64,000 nt of DNA. It comes from Pontibacter mangrovi (GTDB taxonomy: Bacteria; Bacteroidota; Bacteroidia; Cytophagales; Hymenobacteraceae). The notes under the pieces were generated by a model. It had not been told where the DNA came from. It was given only the letters and a program-made list of their open reading frames with translations, and did not search any database. The stretch covers positions 186,001 to 250,000 of the forward strand of contig NZ_VFRQ01000007.1 of NCBI RefSeq assembly GCF_006385705.1, read 5' to 3'. The translations under genes were made by a program, and so were the position numbers. This document shows positions 27,528 through 36,517 of this stretch, in pieces. How positions within the stretch are numbered: position 1 is the first letter of the stretch; every line of letters begins with the position of its first letter.

Positions 27528-29255
27528 ATGAGGAAAATTAGCGTAAGGGTTGCCTGCTTTTTGGCTTTGCTGCTCTCGTACTGCAGCCAGCCGGAGCGAG
27601 CCCCCGAAGAAGTTCGCGTGCGCCTGGCCGTTGACCCGGAGACACTAAACCCGGTAAACTACAGTCGAGCGGAGTCGTTGCAGATCATAAACCTGCTGTT
27701 TCAGAGCCTGCTTAGCGCAGATTTGGGCACCAACACCATTAAGCCTTTTTTGGCCGAGGCCATGCCCTCTGTAGAGCGGCAGGACTCCATCACGCTTTTC
27801 ACCTATGAAATTAGGAAGGAAGCTGAATGGACGGATGGCAGCCCTGTGACAGCACAGGATGTAGCCTTTACGCTTAAAGTTGCCAAGGCTCCGCTGCTAA
27901 ACAACGAGAGCCTGAAGCCTCAGTTGGAGTTTATCAAGGACATCCGGCTGGACGCAGGCAACCCGCAGCGGTTTACATTTGTGTGCAGTGGCTTTGCCCC
28001 GGAAATGGAGCTGCTCACAGGCGACTTCTTTATACTGCCGGCATACTTATATGACCCGGAGAATCTGCTGCTTCATCTGAATGTAGCTGACCTGCACAAC
28101 GGGCAACAAGCCGTTGCGCAGGATGAAAAACTGAAAACATTCGCTGCCCAGTTTAACACGCCCGCATTTGGGCACGACCCGCGCCTGCTGCAAGGCAGTG
28201 GCGGTTATGTACTGGAAAACTGGCAAAACGGACAATACCTGACGCTGACGCGCAAAAAAGACTGGTGGGGGAATAACACATCTAACACACAACATCTGAC
28301 GGCCAATCCACAGCGCGTCAGCTTTCAGGTAATCCCAGACATCACTACGGCACTGCTGGCCCTCCAAAACCGCCAGCTGGATGTGCTGGAAAATATCCCG
28401 GCGCACGAGTTTGAACAGCTCAGGAAGCAAGAGTCTTTCTTAAAGGACTACAACTTGCACACTCCTGATGCTTATGACTTTTACTATGCCGGCATTAATA
28501 CCCGAAATCCAAAGTTTTCGGATAAGCGTACCCGACAGGCCATAGCGCACCTGCTGGATGTAAATAACATTATCCAGGTTTCGCAAATGAGCTACGCCAC
28601 CCCTACCGTTGGCATTATACCACCGTCTGTAAAAGAATTTTACAACAGCAACCTGCAACCTATTAACCACGACGCTAACAAAGCATCTACGCTGCTTCAG
28701 GAAGCCGAATGGATACGGGAGGCTGACGGGTGGTTTAAAAATATTGACGGAAAGCGCGAGCAGCTGACAGTTGAGGTGATATACCGTGCAGGCAACACAA
28801 ACTTTGAGAACGCCGCCGCTATTTTGAAACAGAATGCATCCCATTTAGACATTCCGGTTCAGGTGCAGGGCGAGGAAAGTACCTTGCTGAGCTCCAGATC
28901 TAAACAGCACAACTTTGAGCTATACTTCCGCTCTCTTTCCGGAAACCCGTTTGCATTCAACTTTAAGCCCTTGCTGCACACAGCATATGCCGGCATGGGA
29001 GGCTTAAACTACACCGGCTTTGGCACTTCTGAAAGCGACAGCATTCTGGACAAGATCAGCGGCACTGTGCCGGACAGAGAGCAGCAGGCTGTACTGCTCA
29101 GGCGCTTGCAGGAGATTATGCAGGAAGAGGCCGCGATAATTCCGATGTATTATACCAAAGAGCGACTGGCTGTGCACCGGCGCTTCACGAACACCAAAGT
29201 TTCCGGGCTGAAACCTGGCTACGATGTCAGCGCCTTTACCTTAAAGCAAGAGTAA
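27528..29255 (+). CDS. Peptide-type ABC transporter solute-binding lipoprotein (family 5)
   Basis: The 575-residue protein has a lipoprotein signal (CFLALLLSYC, Cys about residue 19) and a family-5 extracellular solute-binding fold: VRLAVDPETLNPVNYS, WTDGSPVTAQDVAFTL, VLENWQNGQYLTLTRKKDWWG and DKRTRQAIAHLLD are typical of OppA/DppA proteins. It captures peptides or related solutes outside the inner membrane. It is followed 4 bases later by the first permease, so the three genes form an operon. Confidence 0.88.
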   Translation: MRKISVRVACFLALLLSYCSQPERAPEEVRVRLAVDPETLNPVNYSRAESLQIINLLFQSLLSADLGTNTIKPFLAEAMPSVERQDSITLFTYEIRKEAEWTDGSPVTAQDVAFTLKVAKAPLLNNESLKPQLEFIKDIRLDAGNPQRFTFVCSGFAPEMELLTGDFFILPAYLYDPENLLLHLNVADLHNGQQAVAQDEKLKTFAAQFNTPAFGHDPRLLQGSGGYVLENWQNGQYLTLTRKKDWWGNNTSNTQHLTANPQRVSFQVIPDITTALLALQNRQLDVLENIPAHEFEQLRKQESFLKDYNLHTPDAYDFYYAGINTRNPKFSDKRTRQAIAHLLDVNNIIQVSQMSYATPTVGIIPPSVKEFYNSNLQPINHDANKASTLLQEAEWIREADGWFKNIDGKREQLTVEVIYRAGNTNFENAAAILKQNASHLDIPVQVQGEESTLLSSRSKQHNFELYFRSLSGNPFAFNFKPLLHTAYAGMGGLNYTGFGTSESDSILDKISGTVPDREQQAVLLRRLQEIMQEEAAIIPMYYTKERLAVHRRFTNTKVSGLKPGYDVSAFTLKQE

Positions 29256-29259
29256 GCTC

Positions 29260-30645
29260 ATGCCCGCACACCTGCTTAGGAAGGTTTTGCTACTGGTGCC
29301 CGCTGCCTGGCTGGCAGGCACCCTGGTTTTCCTGCTGAGCCGGCTCATACCGGGGTCGTACGGCGAAAATCAGATCCTTAATGTAGAAGCTTCTTTTTAC
29401 AGCAAGAGCAGCCAGCAAAGCCGGGAGCAGGCATTCCGGGAGTACCAGCAGAAAAACGGGCTCGACAAACCGCTGTTCTATTTCAGCCTTTCCCCTACCG
29501 CCGTGCCCGATACGCTCCATCGAGTTTACCCGGAGCCGCGGCGAAAGCAGCTGGAGCAGTTAGCACTTAGCGTAGGCAGCTGGCCTGAAGTAGCTGCGTA
29601 TGACCTTCAGGTGCAGCGCATACAGAGCTTGCCGCTGCCACTATCCAAGCAGGAACAGCAAGCAATTAGTACCTTACGCTACAGCAGCAGCTTTCCTGCG
29701 CTTGAGCAAGCAGCGGAATTGCTGCAAAACAAACCTGTCACGCCCGAGGTCGCCCAACGTTTAGCTGCTTTAAACCAAGCCTTGGAAGCATTGGTGGATT
29801 CACGGCAAATATTAGCGTCCCTGCTACCCCGGCTCTCGTGGCACGGCATTCAGAATCAATACCATTCCTGGCTTGTGGCCGCGCTTTCCGGCGACTTCGG
29901 AAATTCTTACCGCACCGGCAGGCCTGCCCTAACAGAAGTAAGACAAGGAATAGGAAACACCCTGCTGTTACTGCTGGTTAGTATGCTTGTGGTGCTGGCA
30001 ATGGCGCTGGAGCTAAGTATACTGATGGTTCGCAGAAAGCTCCTGTGGCTGCGCCGCGCGCTCCTCCCCTCCCTTTTTATACTTGACAGCGTGCCTGCGC
30101 TGGTGCTGGCCTTTCTGCTGCTGGTTTTATTAGCCAACCCTGCCTTCCTACAGCTTTTTCCGGTTTATGGGATGGGATACTATACTTCTGGCAGCCTAAG
30201 CGCCTGGCAGCAGCTTAGCCTAAAACTGCAGTACATGGCCCTGCCTATGTTGACATTGGTTCTGGTGAACCTGCCTTACCTCACGAGCCAGGTTCATACG
30301 TCACTGCAAGCCGCTCTGCAAGCCAGCTACTCTCGCACTGCCAAAGCAAAAGGGTTGTCCGAAGGCCAGGTCATACGGCGGCATGCGCTACGGAACGCCC
30401 TGCTCCCCATCATCACTATAGTTTCAGACTTTCTGCCCGCGCTGGTAAGCGGCTCCATTTTAATAGAAACAGTTTTTGCCATTCCCGGGATTGGGCGGCT
30501 GCTGGTGGAGTCGGTGCTGGCCCGCGATACGCCAGTGCTAGTGCTTATTGTACTGGTGGTGCTAGTTGTTAGGGCGCTTTCTTATTTCTCAGCCGACATA
30601 CTATATACAAAGGCAGACCCACGCTTGAAGCATAGCATTTTATGA
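29260..30645 (+). CDS. ABC permease, DppB/OppB type, with large periplasmic insertion
   Basis: The 461 residues are about 130 longer than a standard DppB. The start (LLLVPAAWLAGTLVFLLSRLIPG) and C-terminal half (TLVLVNLPYLTSQVHTSLQAALQASYSRTAKAKGLSEGQVIRRHALRNALLP, the EAA-like loop; then VSGSILIETVFAIPGIGRL) are canonical. The extra residues, about 70-200, are a hydrophilic, Gln/Leu-rich segment inserted between LDKPL and HSWLVAALSGDFGNSYRTG, in the first periplasmic loop. Confidence 0.88.
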   Translation: MPAHLLRKVLLLVPAAWLAGTLVFLLSRLIPGSYGENQILNVEASFYSKSSQQSREQAFREYQQKNGLDKPLFYFSLSPTAVPDTLHRVYPEPRRKQLEQLALSVGSWPEVAAYDLQVQRIQSLPLPLSKQEQQAISTLRYSSSFPALEQAAELLQNKPVTPEVAQRLAALNQALEALVDSRQILASLLPRLSWHGIQNQYHSWLVAALSGDFGNSYRTGRPALTEVRQGIGNTLLLLLVSMLVVLAMALELSILMVRRKLLWLRRALLPSLFILDSVPALVLAFLLLVLLANPAFLQLFPVYGMGYYTSGSLSAWQQLSLKLQYMALPMLTLVLVNLPYLTSQVHTSLQAALQASYSRTAKAKGLSEGQVIRRHALRNALLPIITIVSDFLPALVSGSILIETVFAIPGIGRLLVESVLARDTPVLVLIVLVVLVVRALSYFSADILYTKADPRLKHSIL

Positions 30646-31727
30646 GGCATTTGTGGCATAGTATATTAAAACTCTGGCGGAGCAAGTGGGGTTTCCGGCT
30701 GGCGCTGGTGTACCTGCTTCTTTTTGTGGCTGTGGCGCTGATACTGCCATGGCTGCCCCTGCCGTTCTCACCTTCAATGCTGGACACGAATCATACTTTT
30801 CTGCCTCCGCTTTCTGCTAAAGCCATAGCCACTGGCCACTGGCTGGGGACCGATGGGTTAGGCCGTGACGTATTTACCAACACCCTTTTCGGCGCCCGAA
30901 CAACCATATTGATTAGCTTTCCAGTCATGCTTTTGGCTACCGCCCTGGGGCTGGTAATGGGCACAGGCGCCGGCTTTTGGGGCAATGATAAACTAAAACT
31001 CAGACGCTCAACAGCATTAGCCGGTGTACTAGCCAGCAGTGCTGCGCTATACTATGGGCTATACCTACCGCTGCAGCTGCGCCAGTTGGAGTCGGGCAGC
31101 GTGTATATTGCCGGCGCTTTGGCCGTGCTTTTAGTTCTGCTTTTGATACTTGGTTTAGCGGCCATCATACTGCAAAAGAAAAGAAATTTTTGGAGCACAG
31201 CGATCCGCATTCCTGTGGATGCGGTGGTGATGCGGATTACGGAAGCGGTAACCAGTGTCCCTCGGTTTGTAGTTATACTCGTGCTCGCCTCGTTTGTGCC
31301 CCCTTCATTGCCCATTCTGGTATTACTGCTGGTGCTAACGCTTTGGCCTGATGTAGCTAGGCTGTCGCGAGCAGAAATGGCTCGCATTAAGCAACTAAGT
31401 TATTTTGAGGCCGGCCGAAGTATGGGAACACCACCTGTTAGGCTTGTATGGCGGCATGCCCTCCCTAATTTAGTGGGGCCTGTGCTGGTTGCCTTTACGT
31501 TTGGCCTGGGAGGCCTTCTGGCGCTGGAGTCAACCCTTTCTTTTCTGAATATTGGGGTTCCGAGTGAGCTTGTTAGCTGGGGCCGCATCATAGCTGGGGT
31601 CCGCAGTAACACTTCTGCCTGGTGGCTGGTTGCCATACCTGGCACTGCTCTAAGCGTAACAATCCTCGCGCTCTACACCTGCAGTCATTATTTATCCATA
31701 ACATTCGGTCTTAAGCGCCACTCCTGA
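30642..31727 (+). CDS. ABC permease, DppC/OppC type, with extra membrane spans
   Basis: Starts inside the stop of the previous permease (ATGA overlap). It keeps the OppC pattern: GTDGLGRDVFTNTLFGARTTI at about residues 67-87 and the EAA loop SYFEAGRSMGTPPVRLVWRHALPNLVGPVLVAFTFG. Residues about 115-180 contain two added hydrophobic spans joined by LPLQLRQLESG that normal OppC proteins lack. No ATPase gene (DppD/F) lies nearby, so these permeases must borrow ATPases encoded elsewhere. Confidence 0.88.
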   Translation: MRHLWHSILKLWRSKWGFRLALVYLLLFVAVALILPWLPLPFSPSMLDTNHTFLPPLSAKAIATGHWLGTDGLGRDVFTNTLFGARTTILISFPVMLLATALGLVMGTGAGFWGNDKLKLRRSTALAGVLASSAALYYGLYLPLQLRQLESGSVYIAGALAVLLVLLLILGLAAIILQKKRNFWSTAIRIPVDAVVMRITEAVTSVPRFVVILVLASFVPPSLPILVLLLVLTLWPDVARLSRAEMARIKQLSYFEAGRSMGTPPVRLVWRHALPNLVGPVLVAFTFGLGGLLALESTLSFLNIGVPSELVSWGRIIAGVRSNTSAWWLVAIPGTALSVTILALYTCSHYLSITFGLKRHS

Positions 31728-31978
31728 CGTTACTTTTCATCAAAAGTAAATCAAAAATCGTCTTTTCAATTTAGGTTTCAATTGCTCAACAAGCAGCACA
31801 CAAAGTATAAATCATTAAAAAACAAGTATTCACAGGATAATAACCCAAAACCAGGATACTTATAACAATAATTTACATCACTTAAATGCAAGTTACTTTA
31901 CAAAATTAATATTCCTGTTTATGCACTAATGGCCTCCGTATACTTGTAATGTGTTAGAACCCAAAACCCCATTGTCAC

Positions 31979-32248
31979 ATGAATTCAAGTGTACACCCTT
32001 CACCCAAAAAATTGGCTGAGCCATGCCTGGTTAAGGCTACGCTACTGCCATGTTGCACTGCAGCGAAGACTGTATTTCATACAGAAGAGCAACCGGCGAG
32101 CTATGCTACCATAGATGGCAGCATGGTCACATTCCATGCTGGCTCTAATGCAGTAAGCAGCGGCGCCGGTATTTTTATCGGAGACTACTTTGTCGGGATT
32201 GCTGACAATTGTGAGTTTGTAAACATTGCCCCGTTTGTGCGCTATTAG
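31979..32248 (+). CDS. Small hypothetical protein
   Basis: An 89-residue frame starting with an ATG in otherwise AT-rich DNA, with residues like SMVTFHAGSNAVSSGAGIFIGDYFVGIADNCEF. A plus-strand terminator follows at 32329-32359, which supports a transcribed unit here. No homology recognised; a hydrophobic Gly-rich core could be a small membrane-associated or secreted peptide. Low confidence. Confidence 0.3.
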   Translation: MNSSVHPSPKKLAEPCLVKATLLPCCTAAKTVFHTEEQPASYATIDGSMVTFHAGSNAVSSGAGIFIGDYFVGIADNCEFVNIAPFVRY

Positions 32249-32328
32249 GAGCCACAAAAAATAACTGACCCCTTATTACCCTTTAATTAATAGATTTTGT
32301 TGGTTGTTTGTGTTTAGATTAAGCAATT

Positions 32329-32359
32329 AGCCCTGTAGTCCCCCCTACAGGGCTTTTGT
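32329..32359 (+). terminator. Terminator downstream of the small ORF
   Basis: A perfect 10-bp stem AGCCCTGTAG / CTACAGGGCT around CCCCC-rich loop, followed by TTTTGTTGTTT. Confidence 0.75.
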
Positions 32360-32426
32360 TGTTTCACACAAAGCAGGGCCAATTTATGCAAAATCTACTA
32401 TATATGCATTTTATTTAGAAATTAAT

Positions 32427-32981
32427 TTATCCTTTTTTCAGTTTCTCACTAAAAACCTTTCTAAACTTATCCAATTTAGGCCGAATCACGAAGCTGCAGT
32501 ATGGCTCGTGCCCGTGCGTGTTAAAATAGTTTTTGTGGTAATCCTCTGCAGCATAGAATTTATCGAGCGGCACTATCTCCGTGACTATCGGGCTTGGAAA
32601 GGCGCCTGAACTGTCCAACTCTTTTTTATACTTTTCGGCAAGCAGTTTTTGTTCGGGAGAATGATAAAAAATAGCGGAGCGATACTGAGTACCCACATCA
32701 TTCCCCTGCCGGTTTAGTGTGGTAGGGTCATGGGTTTTCCAGAATACCTCTAAAAGTTCTTCAAAAGTAATTTTTGCAGGATCATATGTAATCTGTAGCA
32801 CCTCTGCATGCCCCGTGCTGCCCGAGCACACCTGCTTATACAATGGGTTCTCTGTATGGCCTCCGGTGTAGCCAGGCACTACCGTCTCCACTCCCTCCAA
32901 CTCCTGAAAAACGGCCTCAGTGCACCAGAAGCACCCATTACCGAACGTTGCTGTTTCCATGTTATCTATCTTTAATTTCAT
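32427..32981 (-). CDS. msrA: Peptide-methionine (S)-S-oxide reductase
   Basis: The 184 residues match MsrA: catalytic motif GNGCFWCTEAVF near the N-terminus, VPGYTGG, HAEVLQITYDPAKITFEELLEVFWKTHDPTTLNRQGNDVGTQYRSAIFYHS, and EDYHKNYF. It reduces methionine-S-sulfoxide in proteins with thioredoxin. An inner ATG seven codons on (METATFG) is the alternative start. It stands alone in AT-rich DNA at the boundary of the chromosomal part. Confidence 0.93.
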   Translation of the reverse strand: MKLKIDNMETATFGNGCFWCTEAVFQELEGVETVVPGYTGGHTENPLYKQVCSGSTGHAEVLQITYDPAKITFEELLEVFWKTHDPTTLNRQGNDVGTQYRSAIFYHSPEQKLLAEKYKKELDSSGAFPSPIVTEIVPLDKFYAAEDYHKNYFNTHGHEPYCSFVIRPKLDKFRKVFSEKLKKG

Positions 32982-33252
32982 CCTGCATGCCTGTTACACT
33001 TCAGCCATGCTAATTAGATTGTTGCTGAGTTGTAGAACTCTGTTTGGAGAGATATGTTTTGCCAGGAGCGGCACAAGTGTAAAACTATCAAGCTATACTT
33101 ATAGCTAAAGCTTACTTTTACACCTCCTTAGTTGACGCATGAAAGGCGAGAAAGGAGTGCAGCAGAGCAAGACTTCATAACCTGAAGGGCAATCAACGAC
33201 ATGTGCTCCTGGCTAAAGACAGCGTCAAGAGGGAATCAGAGGAAAAAAGGGC

Positions 33253-33295
33253 AGGAAAACAAAAAAGCACCTATAAGTTTTCCTTATAAGTGCTT
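33253..33295 (-). terminator. Terminator of the tRNA-Arg gene
   Basis: AAGCACCTATAAG and CTTATAAGTGCTT (33265-33277 with 33283-33295) pair with one G-U/A mismatch; on the minus strand the stem is followed by TTTTTTGTTTT. It lies just after the tRNA fragment, as it would for the intact tRNA before island insertion. Confidence 0.6.
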
Positions 33296-33305
33296 GATGT
33301 TTTTG

Positions 33306-33347
33306 TGATCCCGTTTGGATTCGAACCAAAGACCTACTGCTTAGAAG
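33306..33347 (-). tRNA. 3' fragment of tRNA-Arg(TCT), island attachment site
   Basis: On the minus strand the 42 bases read, from the anticodon loop onward: CTTCTAA (loop, anticodon TCT), GCAGT (3' anticodon stem), a variable loop AGGTC, the T arm TTTGG-TTCGAAT-CCAAA, and the acceptor 3' strand CGGGATC plus A. Directly upstream the sequence departs from any tRNA: the 5' anticodon stem should be ACTGC and is TGCCG. A crossover at the anticodon loop with the 3' part left behind is a hallmark of tyrosine-recombinase insertion into tRNA genes. The intact tRNA is expected at the island's far end. Confidence 0.85.
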
Positions 33348-33503
33348 CGGCAAACAATAGTATTTTATTAACTATACATGCTTTTTTGTTTTTTATAAAT
33401 GCCTGAATAACAATACATTTGCCAAAAATTAATTTTTTGTAATTATTGCTATTTTAGCTCTTTGTGTGCAAATTGTGTGCACAAAACTACTACGACAATA
33501 GCT

Positions 33504-34802
33504 ATGATAACTGCATCCACATCCATCATGTTAGACACCAGACGCCCGTTAAAGGACGGGACATACCGTGTAAAGTTAAGGGTTACTTACCTAAGACAAC
33601 GAAAATATTACGGGACCCAATATACCCTGTCTGAGGAGGACTTCTCTAAAGTACAGGGGGATAAACCCAGGGGTAGGTACAAAGAAATCCAGCTCTCCCT
33701 GCAGGCTTTAGAGCAGAAGGCAGTCCGCATCATTGAGAAGATGCCCTTCTTCACCTTCGATGCCTTTGACAGAAAGTTTCTTGACCTGCCGGCAAGGACG
33801 GATGTGTTCGCGGCCTACGAGCAGAGCATTAAGCAACTGAGTGAGAATGGGCAGGCGGCCAATGCCAACTTCTATGAAACGGCCTATATCTCCCTTATTT
33901 CATTTATGCTCAAGGAGCCTCCCATCAACCGAAGGAGACTTTCTATTCAAAAGTCCAAGGAGAGAAAGGAGGACCTGAAAAGAAGGAAAAAGCCGCTACC
34001 CTTTACCGATGTTAACGTCGACTTCCTCAATAGTTATGAAAAGTGGATGCTCAGCCGCGGAAAGACACTGACGACGGTCAGCATGTACCTGCGTACGCTC
34101 CGCACCCTGTTTAATGATCTTATAGACGCAGGGGACTTGAGCAGGGACCTCTATCCCTTCGGGAGAAGGAAGTACAGGATGCCAGCCAGCAAGAATGTGA
34201 AAAAAGCGCTGACAATCTCGGATGTGGAGAAAATATATAATTACCACCCCGTGCACGACAGCCAGGCGAAGGCCCGGGACTTCTGGATCTTCTCCTACCT
34301 GTGCAACGGCATCAACGTCAAAGACATTGCGAGATTAAAGTACAAGCAGCTGAGCCGGGAAAGCATTACCTTTATCCGGGCGAAGACAGAACGAACCACC
34401 CGCCATGCCCTTAAGCCCATTGTGGCCATGCGCACCCCGGAAATCAACCGCATCATCAAGCGGTGGGGCAACAAACCGGTATCACCGGATACGTATGTCT
34501 TTCCTATCCTCAGGGAGGGCATAACTCCCGAGCAAGAGCTAGCCTATGTCAGACAAACTACCAAGACGATCAACCTTTACATCAAACGGGTTGCCGCCGA
34601 AGTCGGCATCGAACATAATGTGACGACTTATACTGCCAGGCACACCTTCTCCACTGTCCTTAAGCGCGCCGGTGCCCCCACCGAATTCATCTCCGAGTCA
34701 CTCGGCCACAGCAACCTAAAAACAACCGAATTCTACCTCGACAGCTTCGAAGATGACGTGAAGCGGCAGTATGCGGCACATCTTACGGCATTCAGCAAAT
34801 AG
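33504..34802 (+). CDS. int: Tyrosine-type site-specific recombinase (integrase)
   Basis: The frame begins at a GTG (33462), but the ATG at 33504 yields the family-like start MITASTSIMLDTRRPLKDGTYRVKLRV, 432 residues. It has the N-terminal arm-binding region, a phage-integrase SAM-like core-binding domain (about 100-200), and a catalytic domain with TARHTFSTVLKRAGAPTEFISESLGHSNLKTTEFYLDSF, which holds the R-H pair, the second H and the nucleophilic Tyr. The gene is 157 bases from the tRNA fragment, the usual place for the integrase of a tRNA-targeting element of Bacteroidota. Confidence 0.9.
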   Translation: MITASTSIMLDTRRPLKDGTYRVKLRVTYLRQRKYYGTQYTLSEEDFSKVQGDKPRGRYKEIQLSLQALEQKAVRIIEKMPFFTFDAFDRKFLDLPARTDVFAAYEQSIKQLSENGQAANANFYETAYISLISFMLKEPPINRRRLSIQKSKERKEDLKRRKKPLPFTDVNVDFLNSYEKWMLSRGKTLTTVSMYLRTLRTLFNDLIDAGDLSRDLYPFGRRKYRMPASKNVKKALTISDVEKIYNYHPVHDSQAKARDFWIFSYLCNGINVKDIARLKYKQLSRESITFIRAKTERTTRHALKPIVAMRTPEINRIIKRWGNKPVSPDTYVFPILREGITPEQELAYVRQTTKTINLYIKRVAAEVGIEHNVTTYTARHTFSTVLKRAGAPTEFISESLGHSNLKTTEFYLDSFEDDVKRQYAAHLTAFSK

Positions 34803-34941
34803 TCAAAAGAAAACTGAATCCATGGCTTCGCACAGGGCTGCTGCGCGGCCGCTTTAGGCCAAAAGGATTCCACTCTGTTGTTGAGGAGAAAAATCATGGA
34901 CTGTCCCAACTGAAACTTAGTTGAAATAGGTGGCAATCATT

Positions 34942-35970
34942 TTATGCCCTACTTCTTTCAGCCATTGAATAGCAGAGCATCTCCAGCCGCTCCAGGTAGT
35001 ACTTCCTGTACGATTCCTTCATATCCTCCCGCAGAAAGGAGCGGTCGATCAACTGGTGTACGGCGGCGTGGTCCTGCCTGAAAACATGCAGTATTCCAGC
35101 CATGCGCTTTTCCTGTAGACCAATCCTGAGCCCAAATTCATAAAAGTCGTCATAGGCGTAAAAGCCGTTAGCCTGAAAGCTCTCTGTTTCATAGTCACCT
35201 GAGAAGAGCGCGCCTTTCAGGGCAAAGTACGAATCATCCACGTGCAGACGGGTGCAGATCAGATCATATGCCGGGCTCAGTACGTAATCGCCGTAGGCTG
35301 TGTCAATGAGGGAGAAATTCTTCAGGTGCGCATCGCCGTTCGAGAAGAGGTAGTTAAACACGATCAGGGAAAACAGCTTTTCCAGTTCCACCCGGTAGGC
35401 AGGCACTGTCAATTCGATGATACGGGCGATCTCCTCATAGCTCCCCTCATATTTGAAGTCACTACCGGCTGTATGCTTCGTCCGGCCGGCAAGCGAGGCC
35501 ATATCCTCCTGCCCGTGCCTCATCCCGTCAGGCTTCACATCAAAGCGCCTGGTGATGTAGGCCGGTTCCCCGTTCCGGAAGAAAATAAGGGCATTCTCCG
35601 CCACCTGGAGTTTGTACACCTGGTGGGCTATTTGCATGGTCAGGTGCTCGTTGGCCGGCACCTGGTCCGGTCGCATCACGTCGCGTGGAATCGGCTTGAG
35701 AATATACTCACCATGCTCTCCCGGCCTAGTGAGGCGCAGGCGGTTCTTCTCTAGCAGGAGCGAGAGCTTCTCCTGCACGCCGGAGATAGAGATGCGCTTG
35801 CGATTCTCCAGGAACTTCTCTGCGTCCGCCTCGCTCTCCTGCGGGGGCAAGTACGGGAGTATATGGCTCACCTTCCTGCCGTTAAACATCCTGCGAAGGC
35901 AGGCGGGACTGTAGGTGTGAAATCCGGGGGCAAGTGTTCCGGGGCAGTAACTGATATCTGGCAGGCTCAT
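34942..35970 (-). CDS. hipT: HipT-like toxin kinase
   Basis: The 342-residue protein matches the kinase core of HipA but lacks its N-terminal subdomain 1, which is encoded by the separate gene upstream. The Gly-rich loop carries S61-I62-S63 in SISGVQEKLSL; a SIS motif with paired autophosphorylated serines is characteristic of HipT of enteropathogenic E. coli. Catalytic loop NGDAHLKNFSLI and metal-binding SPAYDLICT are present. In HipBST systems HipT phosphorylates a tRNA synthetase (TrpS in E. coli) and arrests growth. The gene overlaps hipS by 4 bases. Confidence 0.85.
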   Translation of the reverse strand: MSLPDISYCPGTLAPGFHTYSPACLRRMFNGRKVSHILPYLPPQESEADAEKFLENRKRISISGVQEKLSLLLEKNRLRLTRPGEHGEYILKPIPRDVMRPDQVPANEHLTMQIAHQVYKLQVAENALIFFRNGEPAYITRRFDVKPDGMRHGQEDMASLAGRTKHTAGSDFKYEGSYEEIARIIELTVPAYRVELEKLFSLIVFNYLFSNGDAHLKNFSLIDTAYGDYVLSPAYDLICTRLHVDDSYFALKGALFSGDYETESFQANGFYAYDDFYEFGLRIGLQEKRMAGILHVFRQDHAAVHQLIDRSFLREDMKESYRKYYLERLEMLCYSMAERSRA

Positions 35971-36302
35971 GCGTTCTTCTCCTGTAGCGGTTTAAGCGTG
36001 ACGGCCCCAATCGTATCATACTGCGCCGTGGCCAGCAGCAGGCCAAAGTAGTCATTCTCGTCTATTTTCAGCTGCCGGCTCTGCAGGTTCCGGTTCACCC
36101 CTTCGGCGAGCATGTTGAAAAAGAAGGGGAAGAGGTAACTGCTCCGGTATTCCTGCTGTTTCTTGGGCAGCGTTAGGCTGATAGACGGTTGCGCCGGGTC
36201 AGTAAAATAGGCATTTTCGTATCGGAAGATATACTCCCCCGGCGTTACCTCTGTTAAGGTGCCCGCCACCGTATTGTTCCAGAATACCTGTGCCTTCCTC
36301 AT
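35967..36302 (-). CDS. hipS: HipS-like antitoxin (HipA N-terminal subdomain)
   Basis: The 111 residues match the HipA N-terminal subdomain: YDTIGAVTL near the C-terminus, KAQVFWNNTVAGTLTE at the start, and FNMLAEGVNRNLQSRQLKID. In HipBST systems this separate small protein is the antitoxin that neutralises HipT. It lies between hipB and hipT with a 5-base gap upstream and a 4-base overlap downstream, so all three are translated from one transcript. Confidence 0.82.
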   Translation of the reverse strand: MRKAQVFWNNTVAGTLTEVTPGEYIFRYENAYFTDPAQPSISLTLPKKQQEYRSSYLFPFFFNMLAEGVNRNLQSRQLKIDENDYFGLLLATAQYDTIGAVTLKPLQEKNA

Positions 36303-36307
36303 CCGTT

Positions 36308-36517
36308 TTACCTATCGATTCTTTTCACTTCCAGCCGCACCTCCATGCCGAGCACCTCAGCCAGCCTCTGCAGCGTATCCAGCGAAGGGTTCCCTTTGCC
36401 GACTTCCAGCGCCTTTAGCGTACGCAGCCCGACACCGGCCAGCGCAGCTAAATCCTCCTGCGTGAGGTGCAGCATGCTTCTACGCTCCCTGATGATTTCA
36501 CTTAGCTTCTGGTGCAT
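36308..36517 (-). CDS. hipB: HipB-like XRE repressor
   Basis: The frame is open to 36565, but the clear promoter at 36536-36565 and an operator covering the second ATG show the true start is at 36517 (MHQKLSEIIRERRSML), giving 69 residues. HTH_3/XRE domain: LTQEDLAALAGVGLRTLKALEVGKGNPSLDTLQRLAEVLGMEV. It should bind the two flanking operators and repress the hipBST operon, probably with HipS/HipT. Confidence 0.85.
   Translation of the reverse strand: MHQKLSEIIRERRSMLHLTQEDLAALAGVGLRTLKALEVGKGNPSLDTLQRLAEVLGMEVRLEVKRIDR

Noticed and set aside
33306..33347. Functional tRNA-Arg gene
   Set aside because: Only the 3' 42 bases exist; the 5' half is replaced by island DNA.
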